This document shows positions 13,414 to 25,671 of a stretch of DNA of 64,000 nucleotides, in pieces. Origin of the DNA: Linyphia triangularis (Eukaryota; Arthropoda; Arachnida; Araneae; Linyphiidae); assembly GCA_963978545.1 (NCBI GenBank), contig OZ021732.1:67842328-67906327 (forward strand), written 5' to 3'. The notes beneath the pieces are model-generated. The model made no database searches. It worked only from the letters and a program-made list of their open reading frames with translations, and was not told the DNA's origin. Position 1 is the stretch's first letter. The number at the start of each line of letters is the position of its first letter. Position numbers and translations under genes: made by a program.

Positions 13414-14532
13414 TTAGTCTCGTATTATCAACAAGGCGTATGTAGCAATTATTCCAACAGACGAGAAAACAAATTCTCTTGTAAATGTGAATGGCATTCG
13501 GCAACTGTCATCTAAAAGGTTGGCAAACTTGGTTTCTTCCTTCGGTAGCAGAGTGCAGTCAATAGACGATTTAGACATGAAGTAAACTTTACTAAGGGAT
13601 TTATATTTTTCGTCTATTTCTGATGCAGTTAACGCAAAAGAGAAATATAGAAGGAAACTGTACGGCAAGAACGTAAGTGGAAGGATTATCTTACTTTCTG
13701 AATCGAGCATGGTTAAACCATTTAAGAGCTGATGTAATCCCCAAAAAATAGATAAAAATTCCTGCGACATGACAAGCAGCATCGGGAATGAAATAACAGC
13801 CTCAAATTCATGTTTTAATAGCAGTGTTTTCTTATACAAATTAAGACACTCGTTTGATACTTGTGAACTGAAGGTCATTTGCTTCAGCAATGTTTCTTCC
13901 ACCATTAAACTCTTACGAATGTCTAAAAATACTGCACAGCAAAATAGAGTTAGTATATTGGGCAGCAGCCAAACCAATGATAGAATAAATATACGATTGA
14001 AGTGTAAAATTACCTGCAAACCACTTTTATAACTTATTTGTGGTGCGTGTATTACTGAAAGGTAGATTGTAGTTGGTATAGTATAACACGTAAATAATAT
14101 TCCAGTTAACCACATGCATTTAGAGTGCTTTGAGGTTAATTTACCTCTTCGGAAAGAACGCATGACTACGTGAGAAACAGTAATATTTTCAATGTGACTT
14201 CTCTTACGATACAGCACTACCCACAATAATGCTGTCAAGACATAATTAAACATCATAGCTAGAACAGGTTTTTTATAGTTAGAACTACTGTCAGAAAGCC
14301 TGTATCCATAATCAATTATGCATAATAAAAAATGCAAATTTAAACAAATAGCAAAAAGGAATGACAACGATTTTCGTGAAAGTTTTGGTAAAACTAAAGC
14401 TTCTAGTGGAATGCCTGCTATAAACATGAACTTAAAAAATACATCATAGTCTTGTAAGTATTTTGTAAACTGCATTGGTCTCTTTTTTGCAGAGAGCCTA
14501 TTTAATGTCTGCAAATCTGATGATGATGCCAT
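13414..14532 (-). CDS. Gustatory-receptor-like 7TM chemoreceptor (372 aa), intact
   Basis: A single-exon open frame from ATG to stop. Hydrophobic segments lie near residues 31-48, 55-77, 88-108, 138-161, 182-204, 248-270, 284-304 and 351-370, close to the seven expected plus one re-entrant or amphipathic stretch. The end carries FTFTREFVFSS followed by TYALLII (TY at about 364). This is the position of the TYhhhhhQF signature of arthropod gustatory receptors, with the final QF replaced. No Cys-rich extracellular domain or signal peptide is present, as expected for this family. The plus-strand receptors at 23006 and 30203 share IPL, LNLHF, the loop motif RKSL, and the same C-terminus. Insect members are ligand-gated cation channels with inverted topology. 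The ligand here is unknown. Most insect relatives have an intron before the TY motif, and this one has none. Confidence 0.85.
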   Translation of the reverse strand: MASSSDLQTLNRLSAKKRPMQFTKYLQDYDVFFKFMFIAGIPLEALVLPKLSRKSLSFLFAICLNLHFLLCIIDYGYRLSDSSSNYKKPVLAMMFNYVLTALLWVVLYRKRSHIENITVSHVVMRSFRRGKLTSKHSKCMWLTGILFTCYTIPTTIYLSVIHAPQISYKSGLQVILHFNRIFILSLVWLLPNILTLFCCAVFLDIRKSLMVEETLLKQMTFSSQVSNECLNLYKKTLLLKHEFEAVISFPMLLVMSQEFLSIFWGLHQLLNGLTMLDSESKIILPLTFLPYSFLLYFSFALTASEIDEKYKSLSKVYFMSKSSIDCTLLPKEETKFANLLDDSCRMPFTFTREFVFSSVGIIATYALLIIRD

Positions 14533-15183
14533 AATTTAAGAAATTTATTCATTCATGGTTGCTCAGAATGACTTTTTAAGGGAAATTGAATCTGCACTAG
14601 ATCTTTTAAGTTGGTTTTAATTTTCAATTGGCCGTACATAGTTAAAGTAAGTACATAAAGTAATATCCGGTACTGTAAAATGCATGGATTTTGTTGAGTT
14701 GTTTTTATATTTCTAGGGTTTCAATAACTATTCATATACAACTTAAAAAAAGCTGGTTTATGATATTTAGAAAAGTGTTCCATTCATGAAGAGTTTTAAT
14801 GATATGGATTCAATTGATTAAAAAATACACTCTGTTATGATTTCTAAATAATTAATAGCAAACATTTCAAAAAGGTTCGCACATATTGGAAATCGAAAAA
14901 TGCATATTCTAAATTTAATATAATGTGGTATTCTTTTCCTTAATGGAAATCTTTTTTAACTTACACCTAAATTGTTAATTTTAATAAATTGAAATAATCT
15001 TTTCACAGCTAGCTCATTGCGGCAATTAAGTAAATTAAAGGAGAACTAGACAGTTATAGAAAATCTGTGTACTTATGTAATTATAAACTGTTCCTATAGA
15101 ATCAAATATGTCAGACAAAGACTGAAAAGGTTTTGCCAAAAAGTTCAAAATGAGCTTAACTGTTTAACTTCAATTAGAATGAA

Positions 15184-15225
<42 letters not shown>

Positions 15226-15930
15226 TTGGTTTTTATGCGAAATTTCTTGTAATGCATATGAACAATCTATGAGATAATAACTTTTTGTGCCAGTAAATTG
15301 GTGGATATACTCACATAATAACAATCAACTGTGATTTTTTCCACCTTACAGAAGTATAGCAATGAAATTTTAAGTTTATAATCTTTGTCTTTTCTTGTGA
15401 AGCATTCAAATAATTCTTAATGCTTCTACGGAACAAATTGAATGCAATCATTGATCCCAAAATTAACTCTTTTCTACAATGAACCACTTAACATTTTTTA
15501 AAATCTTTTTTATCACCTTACCAATGAAACACACTAAACAGATACTATGAAATAAACATTTTTTTCATGGAAAATTGATTAAACAAGTTTATTTCCGCAA
15601 CTACACATCAATAGGAAAAAAATTAATCATGAGATCTAAAACATTGGCAATAACAGCTGTCAGTCAAAAATCAAATCTTCATGTGAACTTCTTTAACTTA
15701 TTCTTCACGTCAAATCTCTCTGAGACGTAATCAGTAGTGCATTTATATTGTTGCTTATGGATATTTCTAATAGTCTTTGAACTGTTTCTGTATTCCAATT
15801 TTGCGTTTCACTGTACCCTACAATGAAATGCATAAAGATGCTTTACATGCCACATAATTTCAGTGTTACAATGCTATTAAAAGTAAGGGAAAGACACGGA
15901 AACGTTATCTTGATTAGTAAGTAACGATAA
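14533..15930. repeat. 5' flank of the minus-strand receptor, duplicated near 27.4-28.1 kb
   Basis: The sequence upstream of the receptor ATG (for example TTTAAGGGAAATTG and the stretch through the poly-T at 15186-15220) recurs with moderate divergence beside the receptor stump at 27292-27358. This shows a shared segment rather than separate insertion. It probably includes the receptor promoter. No gene lies inside. Confidence 0.6.
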
Positions 15931-16105
15931 AGAAAACTAGAGGTGTGGAACATCGCTCAACTTTCAATTGCACTTAAAGCTGGTCACTGCATTTATATTT
16001 GTCATGGATTGGTGTAATTGATCGTTTTCAGATTTTCATAATTAAAAAAAAAAAAGTGTGCCAGTTTGGTGACAGCTTTGGTGATAATTATCACACATTG
16101 ACGCC

Positions 16106-16136
<31 letters not shown>

Positions 16137-16150
16137 ATTGGTATGTCTTA
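15930..16150 (-). repeat. Dispersed repeat, inverted copy of sequence near 28.6-28.9 and 33.9-34.1 kb
   Basis: GGTGTGGAACATCGCTCAACTTTC is the reverse complement of the GTTGCGCGATGTTCCACATCCC and AAGTTGTGCGATATTCCACATCCC sequences at about 28865-28890 and 34080-34105. The neighbouring TAATTATCACAC/GCCA sequence is related to the other copies too. A homopolymer (A run, 16107-16134) lies at its edge. Family unknown. Confidence 0.5.
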
Positions 16151-18465
16151 TATTAAAAATTACAAGTTTGTTTAAGGTATATGTATAGGCTTCAAATCGC
16201 AAAACTCGCAAAAATCGGGGAGGATTTGTAAGGCCGTAAAAAACAAAAGCAAAATAAAAATAACACGAAAGAAGGAAACCCTATGATGGAGGAGCATACT
16301 AAAAAGGAAATATATAATAATTAGTATAATAATAACAGTTTTTTATATAAAAAATACTTTTTTAAAAGTTATTCTTAGATTGTAGTTTTTTCTATTTTGC
16401 ATTTCATTCAAACAGTAATAACTCCAGTTTAAATAATATTTTTTTTAAATTTGTTTTTTGCTATATAATCTGCATACATTGTTGAATGTTTTGACCCTAA
16501 ATACTAAGTGATTTGTAGATAAATATTTTTTTAATTGAATTTTAAAGATAAGATTTTGTATAAAAAAACTTGGATTTTTCTAATAGATTCAGTTAAAGCA
16601 AGATATCACAAAATATACACACTGTAAAATTCTGTTAATAGGGTCAAAACATAGAGCAGGGTATTCCGCATTATTGAACACTAAAATTGTATCTGTGGGT
16701 GAATTAGAATTTTTGCCATTACAGTTCGAAATTAGCCCAATTAGTTGATTAAATGTTAATTAACTATTAAAATTGAAGAAATTAATTTTTTTTTATTGGA
16801 AACAGTTTAATAAATAATGTACTTTTCAAGGAGCAAAGATCTAATTTTTAAATTGAAAATTAAAAAAAAAAAAATGTTGAAACCTATACGTATACCTTAA
16901 GAACTGTTATTGGGAGAGTGATCACTGTTTGGTATGGTAATGTGAAACGTTAGGAAAACATAGCATAAGAACAAATCTAGTTTTCTTTATGTCAATTAGA
17001 GTTGAGTTCTGAAAAATTAATAAACAGATAAAGATCTAAAAATGTATAGGAATACAAAAACTGGTTATCCGTTGATTTTTATAATTTAAAACTATAAATA
17101 GATGCACCTTTTTTTTTGTTCATTTAAAATCATTTGAAATTAATTAGAAAGATTCATATGCTTAACGGTGCTGATTTGTATATTTTTTATTATTTTTATA
17201 ACTTAATTAAGAAATTAGTAGTTATGAATTATTATCTGGGAAATAAGGAGTATGAACACCTAAAATTGTTAATCTGTTTATAATTAAATGACTCAATATT
17301 TAAAAAGTTAAATCATTTTCAAATTCTTTCACATATGTTAATATAAATTTTAAAAGAGAAATTAGTTTACACGATGTAAAGATACTATGGGTTTGACCTG
17401 GGTTTAAAGTATGGTCTTATCTTAATTTTAGTTGAGAAATATATTTTTGTCCAAATCAAACTATTGCAAAGGTAATTATACTGTATTTTACAACTCTAGA
17501 TGTCGCCACCTGATACTTTTCCGAATCCCGTGATCTGTTTTTTTTTTTTTTCCCTGTTATGGACAATTATATTTCAATTATATTCAAGCAAATTAGAAAA
17601 AATTAAATGAGTTGTAAATTTTAATTTCACTTAAAAATTGAATTTTAAAGAGATATTTCATAGTGTTTTGGCTCGTTTAAGCAAAATCATCAAATGTTTA
17701 GTGCCTATTCCCGTGAGAGGTAAAATATTTATTCTATTTAAGAATTTTGATTAGTAAGCATATTTCTTTAATAAGGAAAGAATTTTTCATCTTTTAAACA
17801 GAAAGACTAAATATGTGGTACTAAACTAGCAATTAGAAAGTAAAACTTTTTCATAACGTAAAATGCATTTTGTTTCAACTTTCGATGTTAATAATTCGAT
17901 ATTATGTATATTTTATTTAATATTCTAAAATTGCATAATTTTTTATTTTTTTAAAAATATTTTTAGCATACACAAATGTGATACGTTCCACCTCTCAGAA
18001 AGACAACCTCCTTATTACATATGCCTAATCGGTTGAAAGTCTTTGGAGTTCAACAACAGCAATACTTTAAGACGTTTAGCACTTATATACAATTACATTT
18101 CATATAATTTTGATCAATGTCAGATGACGGAATTCTTGAACTATAGTTCTTTATATCCATATGTTTTATTCATGACTTCGTATCCCCAAGCAGCGTTATT
18201 CTACGCGATAAATCTCTAAATATCATAGCAACTCAATCCGTGAGATCAACGCTTTAACAAACTGAGCTTCTTGGGCTTTACCAACGCTTTCTTGAGTCCA
18301 AGGCGCCAACTTTTCACTTTTAAAATGGAGGCAAGACTCGGTGGACAAACTCGAAGGGGGAGGAGATAATGGTCTAAAAATTCCAGACACCACTTTTTCA
18401 CGATTTTTCTATGGAATATATTGAACTTACTTTCATATACCATGCAATCAGTTTTTTCTCAAACT
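16150..18465. repeat. AT-rich stretch, partly duplicated near 29.2-29.5 kb
   Basis: Between about 16900 and 17170 the sequence (for example ATCACTGTTTGGTA, CTAGTTTTCTTTATG and GAGTTGAGTTCTGAAAA) recurs in the same order at about 29220-29500. It belongs to the receptor-bearing segmental duplication. The remainder shows nothing I can name. Confidence 0.55.
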
Positions 18466-18477
18466 ATTTGATTAATG

Positions 18478-18654
18478 GTTGGTTGTATTCAGATTATCTG
18501 GCGCCGTCAGCAACACGAGGGTTATAATACGCCGAAACATTCGTCATTAGACAAGCCAACATACATTTACAAACATCCATGCCAACACGGGACTCGAACC
18601 CGCAACCTCGCGGTCTAGAAGCTAGCACGCTAACCACTATACCGTTTGGTCGGC
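18478..18654 (-). mobile_element. tRNA-derived SINE with perfect 12-bp target-site duplication
   Basis: On the minus strand the element starts with a tRNA-like head (about 18654 down to 18579). It has an A-box-like GGTATAGTGGTTAGC, a perfect B box GGTTCGAGTCC inside a foldable T arm, and closing TTGGCAT that pairs with the start. The anticodon arm does not fold, so this is not a working tRNA. A body of about 100 bp follows, ending ATACAACCAACC rather than poly-A. Direct repeats of ATTTGATTAATG flank it at 18466-18477 and 18655-18666, which marks a retroposed insertion. SINEs use a partner LINE's machinery. The non-poly-A tail suggests a partner that recognises a specific 3' end. Confidence 0.85.
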
Positions 18655-18666
18655 ATTTGATTAATG

Positions 18667-19592
18667 TAGCAAAATTATTTGTATAAAATTAATTCTGAAA
18701 CGTTTTTTGGAAAAAGTAAGGACACTAACCAGTCAATTCATCGTTATAAAATAATTTATTTCCGTATCATATATTATTTTAAAATATATACTTTTATGAT
18801 TTTGCACTAAAATGAAGAAAGCTAATTTTAGTAATTATGGATAATGATTAAAGAAAAAAGAGCCTGTACCAATAATCGCATCAATACAAATTTTTTTTGA
18901 AATTGCACAAAAGAGCTGCTATACTTACTTGATTCTCATTTGGAGGTAAGGGGATGGATTGTGTGAGTGTCGTTACAAATATTGAGTTTACTTTTTATTT
19001 TTATGGGATTTTTTTTCTTTAGAATATTACAAAATGTCCTTTTTATGCAGTATTTTATGTTGGAAAAATACATTTTTACAAATTTTTGGAGTGGAGGTGA
19101 AATGATACCTTTGCACTCATGTAGTTGGCGCCTATGTTAGGACGTGCTGTCTCTACCCCGAAATGGACCCACGTCTGACATTATCTCTTAGAGGACAACA
19201 ATAAAAACATCAAGCAGAGAGAACATACACAATTATTCAGGAGAAAAGTATTAAGTTTTGTCGAAACTCATCTACAATTTCATCTCATAAGGACAGTGGT
19301 AGAAGTGGGTGGAGAGAAATGAGGGGATGCCTAAAAGTTGGTGACAAGGGCAACCCCCCCCCCCCCTGTCACACCCCAGCGAAATTTTTTATAATTTTCT
19401 ATCTTTTATTAAAAATACATACTAGTAAGGAAATAATTTATTGTTCCTAAAACTAACATTGAACAAGGGTCCAAAATTTATAGCTATTTTGATGAATTTT
19501 CTGCAATTTAGTTTCTTGCTTGTAAGTAAGAGATGAAATGAAGTAATAATTCAACATTATATACATAACTGTTTATTTAGATTTAAATAGTG

Positions 19593-19686
<94 letters not shown>

Positions 19687-20985
19687 TTTGAAAACTTCAA
19701 GTCACTTTTTCTCAGTGTCACTACATTTAAATGTTAATGTTATTTTTTTAGTAGTTTTTAGACGGATTAAGTGTTTTTTTAAAAAGTGGGAGAGGGGGGG
19801 GGGGATGAATTTCGATGGTTTTAGAAGTGGGGGGACGCATGGGTATTTTTTTGAAAAGTGATGGGACTCGTCAACCCACACTTCTAGCACTGCATAAGGA
19901 TCCCCAATTTTCCAAGGTTTTATGTTGAGTGATTGGGATTTGAGAAATGGAAAATTAGTTGAAATGTGGGAATAAGAAATGACTTGAATAGAAACAATTA
20001 ATTATATTCTTCTAAATCAACAAAAAAGTGTATACAATTCTTTTATTGTACCAAGAATAGAATCAAAGTAAATTATTTCATTTGTAGAAAACAACAATTA
20101 GGGGCCTCAATAATACCATTCTATCAATTGTTAAGTCAGTAACAGTGTTTTCGATTTGAGAAATGCGCATTAATTGAATTTAATGTGTATTAAAATTTAG
20201 CAATTTCACTTGAATAAGGTAACTAAAGTTTGCTTCTGACTTCAGCAGTTATTTGATTTAGATGAAGCATTTCCCCTTTTTATGTTCTTAGATTTATAAT
20301 TTTCTATTTTTTAAATAATTACATTGAAAAGAATAAAATGAAGGAGTGTTTCGAACTGAATAGACTGTAAGTACTTGAGTAAAAGTCAATTTTAGTTTTC
20401 TTTAAATTATGACCTTATTTGTAATATGTTTTTTTTTTTTTTTTTTTTTTTTTTTTTGTGATGTGAGTAAGTAGTGTTTCTTGATTGTTAGTAAAATATT
20501 CAATTAGTGAGGAAAAAGCTATTGTTAGTAACGTTTTTTTCTGAAATGTTAACCCTGAACATCATCTTTTTCAAAGCTTTCGTTACTTTCAACTTCACAG
20601 CTTCTATCTTACATTAATACAGAGAGAAGCTTAAATAAAGGCACTGTCTGTCTGACCGATGTCAACAATCCCTGAAGAAACTCCAAATGCTTTACAAACT
20701 TATACTGTGTCAAATTAAAGATCTCACTGAGACGAGTGTTTAAAACCGAATTAACCCGAAGATGAGACTGTAGGTTATAGAAAAGGCGACCAGTAGAAAA
20801 GAAAATGGCAACCTGACAAAGGCAAACTCTTGATTCCTCAAGCCTAAAAAAATAAAACTATAATTGCTTCAAATATGAAGATTTCTTCTATAGTAACTGT
20901 GATGAAAATTCTTACTTGTCTTCTGGAGCTTGAATATTCGGGAACGAGTTTTCTCGACAATTTGTTAAACATATTTATAAACTTC
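18667..20985. other. Non-coding stretch with homopolymer tracts
   Basis: Contains a poly-C run near 19355-19368, the TA array, a poly-G run near 19795-19804 and a poly-T run at 20430-20457. No gene is supported. Confidence 0.5.
19597..19682. repeat. (TA)n microsatellite
   Basis: About 86 bp of pure TA dinucleotide. Confidence 0.95.
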
Positions 20986-20989
20986 ATAA

Positions 20990-21300
20990 CTAGAAACATG
21001 TATTTTTAAATCAACTAATTCGCTAGGTTTTTTAATAAACCAACTTTAATTTTTTTTTTTTTTTTTTTTTTTTGAAAAAAGGATTATTAAATTGAAGCGA
21101 AAGTTGGTACTGATAAATGGTATATTAAAAGTGACTTTGAAATTTTTAAAATAAAAGCATCTAATCTATTTTCAAACAGGCTAGTTAGTTGAGGTGTTCT
21201 ATATGAAAATAAAACTATCAAATGAAACTATCCATAGAATAAATGAAACTGTTGTACATATATATGTGTCCACATGTAAAAAATAAATATAAACCTTAAA
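20990..21300 (+). repeat. Segment duplicated at about 32650-32985
   Basis: Shared landmarks in order include GCGAAAGTTGGTACTGATAA against CAAAAGTTGGCACTAATAA, then GGCTAGTTAGTTGAGGTGTT, then TCAAATGAAACTAT. Each copy has its own low-complexity tract (poly-T at 21050-21073, TA and A-rich at 32713-32920). It is part of the mosaic duplication around the receptors. Confidence 0.7.
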
Positions 21301-21362
21301 AAAAAATTATTAATATAAATTCTTTGCATGCATCACCATCCTTTATGTGAAATCGCAACTTA

Positions 21363-22290
21363 TTGAGTTCAGATCGAGATCTACTAGTGTTTTACCACTA
21401 CGAACAAATCATCAATTCCGAACTATATTTACTAAAGTTTTTTGTTATTCCAAAGCTTGATGGAATACATTGTCATCCAAAACCAACGAGTCTATCTGCC
21501 AAGATTCAACTCGATCGGAAGACGGAAAATGGATTCATTACCTCTTCGAAGGTTTTCAATCGTCATCTTAAACAGGGGAAAAATTCAGTCATTAAACATC
21601 ATTATTGAATATATTTGAATTACGCTTGGTATCTGGATAATGGAACGTTAGTAAAAGCTGAAAAGTCTGATGTAAGGCAATAGAAACGTGTGTAAAGTGA
21701 CTTTTACGTGACAGTTACAAAACTAGATAGAATGCATTGTCATCGACATCGAATCAATTTGCCAAGTTTCAGACCCAATGGATGACAGTAAATGGGTTGA
21801 TTAGGCTTTCGCAGATTTGATCGGCAGTCACAACAGCACACGGCTACACACAAAATCGAAGTTAATATAAGGGATTTAAATAATATAACACATAAAATCA
21901 AAGTTTTTAAAATAAATATTTTGTATGTAATTTTTTTTTACAATTGCAATTTATTCAACTGTGATAGAGTTTTGATATTGTTTGATCGCAAAGAAGAAAA
22001 CATTCATTCCGAACAATTTACTAACTGTTTTCCCCAAAACACTCAATTAAATACATTGTCATCCACATAACAAGTCTATTTGCCAAGTTTCAGAAGATTG
22101 GATGAATGTAAGTGGATTAATTAGCCCTCCAAAGATTTTGCCTCGTCAACTTTAATAGGGAAAGGTTTCAGTCATTAAATATCGCCAAATTAAACGTGCT
22201 TGAATTAAAAAAATTATGGTATCTGGATAATAGAACGTGAATAAAAGCTGATAGTAAGGCAATAGAAACGGATTATCATCTGTATGTATA
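21363..22290 (+). repeat. Array of diverged copies of a dispersed repeat
   Basis: Three partial copies are visible. All contain ATACATTGTCATCCA or a variant, then a phrase like GTCTATTTGCCAAG followed by TTCAG...GGATGA, and two continue to GGTATCTGGATAATGGAACG and AAGGCAATAGAAACG. They start near 21460, 21725 and 22045. The 81-aa frame at 21363-21608 lies inside the first copy and is disrupted in the others, so I do not call it a gene. Confidence 0.6.
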
Positions 22291-23005
22291 TGGAAATAAA
22301 CTATTTTAAGTTAAAGGGCTAATCAAAAGGATACAATAGCTAGAAAGTTTATAATAATGAATGCTGAATTTTCAAAAGAATCTGCAGTCTCATTATACGC
22401 TGAATAATTTAATCGATTGGATATAAATATTAAAAATTTTCGAAACAAGCACTAATAGTAAATTTAAGAAAAAACCTTCCCTTACGTTTTCTTGTATTTA
22501 TATTAATTCAATAATTTTGGTCTAGGAATAAAGCATAATTAACTAAATTGGACATCGCCATTCAATGGGCTATTCTATTAAGTGATATACTTCATTCAAA
22601 GAAGGGGATTTCTAATAACAGAACTTCACATAATAAGTTTCTTAAGATAAACCATTTGGCAAATTGGTATTTTACCTGCTTACTAATGATGGGAATATAG
22701 ATTTTGAATGATCCTACACAACAACTTTATCCTACACAACTACCCTGTAAGAAAACCTCGAGTTATGAAATTGAGTTATTAAGACTAGTACATAAGTCAT
22801 ATTACTCATTTTATTACACTTTTTTTTTTTGGAATGAAAGTGATTTATTTAGTAATAAGTTTTCTTAGTTGTTGTTAAGGAAAGGCTAACTTTATGAGCA
22901 AATGAATAACTAGTTATTTTCCAAAGTCGAAATAAAAACTATATATCTTTAAAATCCTGTAATTTTAGTTATCTAGGTGAGCAGTTACAGCAGTTTCCTT
23001 CAAAA
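22290..23005 (+). repeat. Duplicated 5' flank of the plus-strand receptors
   Basis: The upstream region matches 29515-30200 in order: TCTGCAGTCTCATTAT, ATAATTTTGGTYWAGG, CACATAATAAGTTTCTTAAGA, TTGGTATTTTACCTGCTTACTAATGAT, and TGATTTATTTAGTAAT just before the gene. Retention of this region in both copies suggests it holds the shared promoter. Confidence 0.7.
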
Positions 23006-24097
23006 AAGTCGAAGCTTTCTGGAAAATACCTTCCAGAATACTATTTGTTTATAAATATATTCCTAGCAATAGGTATTCCATTAAAAATCAAAACACCTCG
23101 AAAATTATTGCTGAAAATTGTTTCACCAATTATAGCAGTATTTTTAAATTTGCACTTCGTTTTACGTCTTATTAAGTATGGCTATAATTTTCAAGATAAA
23201 GTCAGAAATACGAAATTAGTGACTTCCTCTGTTGTAAGTAATCTTATAATGTTGTATCTATGGCAAGTTTTGTATCACAAAAGAAGAGAAATTGAAAAGA
23301 TGATTATCTGTGTCCTATCAATGCGTGAAAATTATCTGAAACTAACTGCAACTAACACCAAGAGTTCTAAATTCATGTGGATAACAGCAATGTGCTTTAT
23401 GTTTCTAAATCTACCAATGTTAATTTTCTACATAATTCATTCCGAACATGCAATCAGAATTGTCGAAGAAAACTATTGGAATAAAGTGATGCACTACAAT
23501 GATTGCTTTGCGGCTTTTCTTCTTTGGGCAATACCAAATATTCTGACCTTTTTCTGTTTTACAGTATTTTTATACATGCGTAAGAGTTTAATGCTTTGCA
23601 AAGACTATCTGAACCAAAAAACATTCCATTCCCTGACTTTGAAAAACTTTTGTGAACTCTATAGAAAAACTCTACAACTTAAGCATCAAATAGAAGCCAC
23701 TCTTTCATTACCATTGTTGTTAACGTTGATACGCGAGTTTCTTGCTATTTTCTGGGCAATGTGTATCTTATTCGGTACGTACCAGTATGAGATGCAACAA
23801 ATGCCAATATTTGAAATATGTGCGCTTTTACACAGCTCAATATTATATTTTAGTCTTGCGGTTACAGCATCGGAATTAGACGTTGAATACAAAGCTCTGC
23901 AGAAGACATATTTAATGCGCATTAGCGATGATTATTATGGTCAAGCTCAAATCCTAAAGGAAAAGTTGAGTTCATTCTTCGATGATAGATGCAAAATGTC
24001 ATTTTCTGTTTGTGATATATTTACCTTCACGAGGGAGTTTGTTTTTTCTTCAATAGGAGTAGTTATTACGTATGCTTTGTTAATTATAAAACATTAA
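23006..24097 (+). pseudogene. Gustatory-receptor-like gene that has lost its start codon
   Basis: A long uninterrupted frame encodes a receptor closely similar along its whole length to the intact one at 30203, with the same hydrophobic segments and the same ending (FTFTREFVFSS, TYALLIIKH). At the place where the neighbour has AAAAAATG TCCAAG, this copy has CAAAAAAG TCGAAG, so ATG has become AAG at 23006-23008. No other in-frame ATG occurs until well inside the protein (IMLYLWQ, about residue 80). The frame is open upstream to about 22910 without an ATG. Either this is a young pseudogene, still free of internal stops, or an unseen upstream exon or a non-ATG codon now starts translation. It sits about 6 kb from its intact sister, in the same orientation. 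Confidence 0.75.
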
Positions 24098-25060
24098 AAA
24101 GAGAAATTACAAGTTATTGAAGCTGAATAAAGTATAAATAGATAGTAAGTATAAAGTATAAAAGAATAAAGTAAATACTTTTAAGAGAGCTAGCATGCTT
24201 TGGAAATATATATATATATCCATTCAAGCATTTTTTAGAAATTGAAATGTTGTTACACTTAATAAGATTAATACTAGTACACTAAATACGCTGAATGCAC
24301 AGTGATTAGTACACTGAATATAGATAAGACGAATATTATAATTGATTCGTAAAATGTAAAAAGGGAACATGTTAATAGGTTTTCAATTGGACAAGACCCA
24401 GTTTTTACATTTAGATATTAATTGCTGATGAAAGATGGAGAAGATAGAAGTAAAAAAATTAAAACACACACACACACACATTATGAACGATATTTTGAAA
24501 GTTCAGTTTTATTCTACAATGCAAGCAATTATGTAAGGTGAAAGAAAATAACTTATTTGAAAGAAATTTATGATGGCATAAAGAGACATCTATAATTAAA
24601 TACATGATGCGCAAGACTTGAAAAGGAAGTTCAATTTTTCTTATAGACAATGCTACCTAATAAAATAAATACACTGAATTTGTTGTATTACGAGAATATT
24701 AACTTCATAAATAAAAATGAACTTAAGATAACTATTCTGTGGAGGTAAAAATCAATATTTTTTTTTAACACATTCATGTCTTAAAAGAGCATTTGTTTTA
24801 AAGATTTGAAATTTACAGAAAATATAAAATTACATTCAATATCCAATTCTTTATTCTGTAAAATCATTAAATTTGTCATGCTTAATTGTTGAATAATTAA
24901 ATTGACTTCTAGTAAACTTTTGTGTGGCAATTAAAAATAATTTAAGGAGAAGACTCTTGCCTTTACAAAATGCACTAATAAATGCCTAAACGTGAGTTAG
25001 AGATATACCCTTTCTGGTGCTTAGTAAACTATGCTTTAAAAAAATTAAATTACTAATGAA
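24098..25060 (+). repeat. Duplicated 3' flank of a plus-strand receptor (copy 1 of 3)
   Basis: Shares ordered landmarks with 31292-32010 and 33120-34480: ATGTAAAAAGGGAACATGT (copies 1 and 2), a low-complexity tract (here CA repeats at 24465-24480, poly-A in the others), AAGAGACAT, GAGAATATTAACTTCATAA, and GGCTCTTGCC/GACTCTTGCC. No gene lies inside. Confidence 0.65.
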
Positions 25061-25671
25061 TTTCTTTAGTAATACAAATTTACGAAAGCACTTTAAAATT
25101 ATCCTATATATTAAATTTTGATTTGAGAGAGAGAGAGAGAGAGAAGAAAACAAACTTTAGTGCATAGTAATTATTTACTGTTTTGTATAACAAACTTCCG
25201 TCCTATGTTTTGCTTTTAATTGTAATCTAGTAGATAATTCAAAACACCATTGGACAATTTAAAATTATGAGTATGAAATGAGGATTAATGGATATTGTAA
25301 CTTTCAAAAACAACATCTTAATCAGAAATCTATTGGTTTAAATTTCATTTTTAACAGAGTTCTTGCATCTTTACAAAATTTTTGATTTTTGTTAACTAAT
25401 AAGTTGTATTTCCTTATATTAAGACTGAGCAATGGATATCTGCTTGAAATCAGGTGATGCCTTAGCTACTCCTAATACTCACAGATATAAAGATGTAGCA
25501 AAGAATTTAAAGTTAGACATAAAGAACAAAACAAAGAAGCATTGGCATTAAGGTAGCAGGCACTAAATAATAAGGGAAAAAAATGTATTATAAAAAGAGT
25601 CAGTGTAAAAAAGTAAAGAAGAAAAAACTTATTGAAGTTGATGTATTAAATTCTTAACAATATAGGAAAAT

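Noticed and set aside
18579..18656. Functional tRNA gene
   Set aside because: The T arm and B box are good, but the anticodon arm does not fold, and the segment is the head of a longer element bounded by a 12-bp target-site duplication. It is a SINE.
21363..21608. 81-aa ORF
   Set aside because: Lies inside a repeat whose other local copies break the frame.
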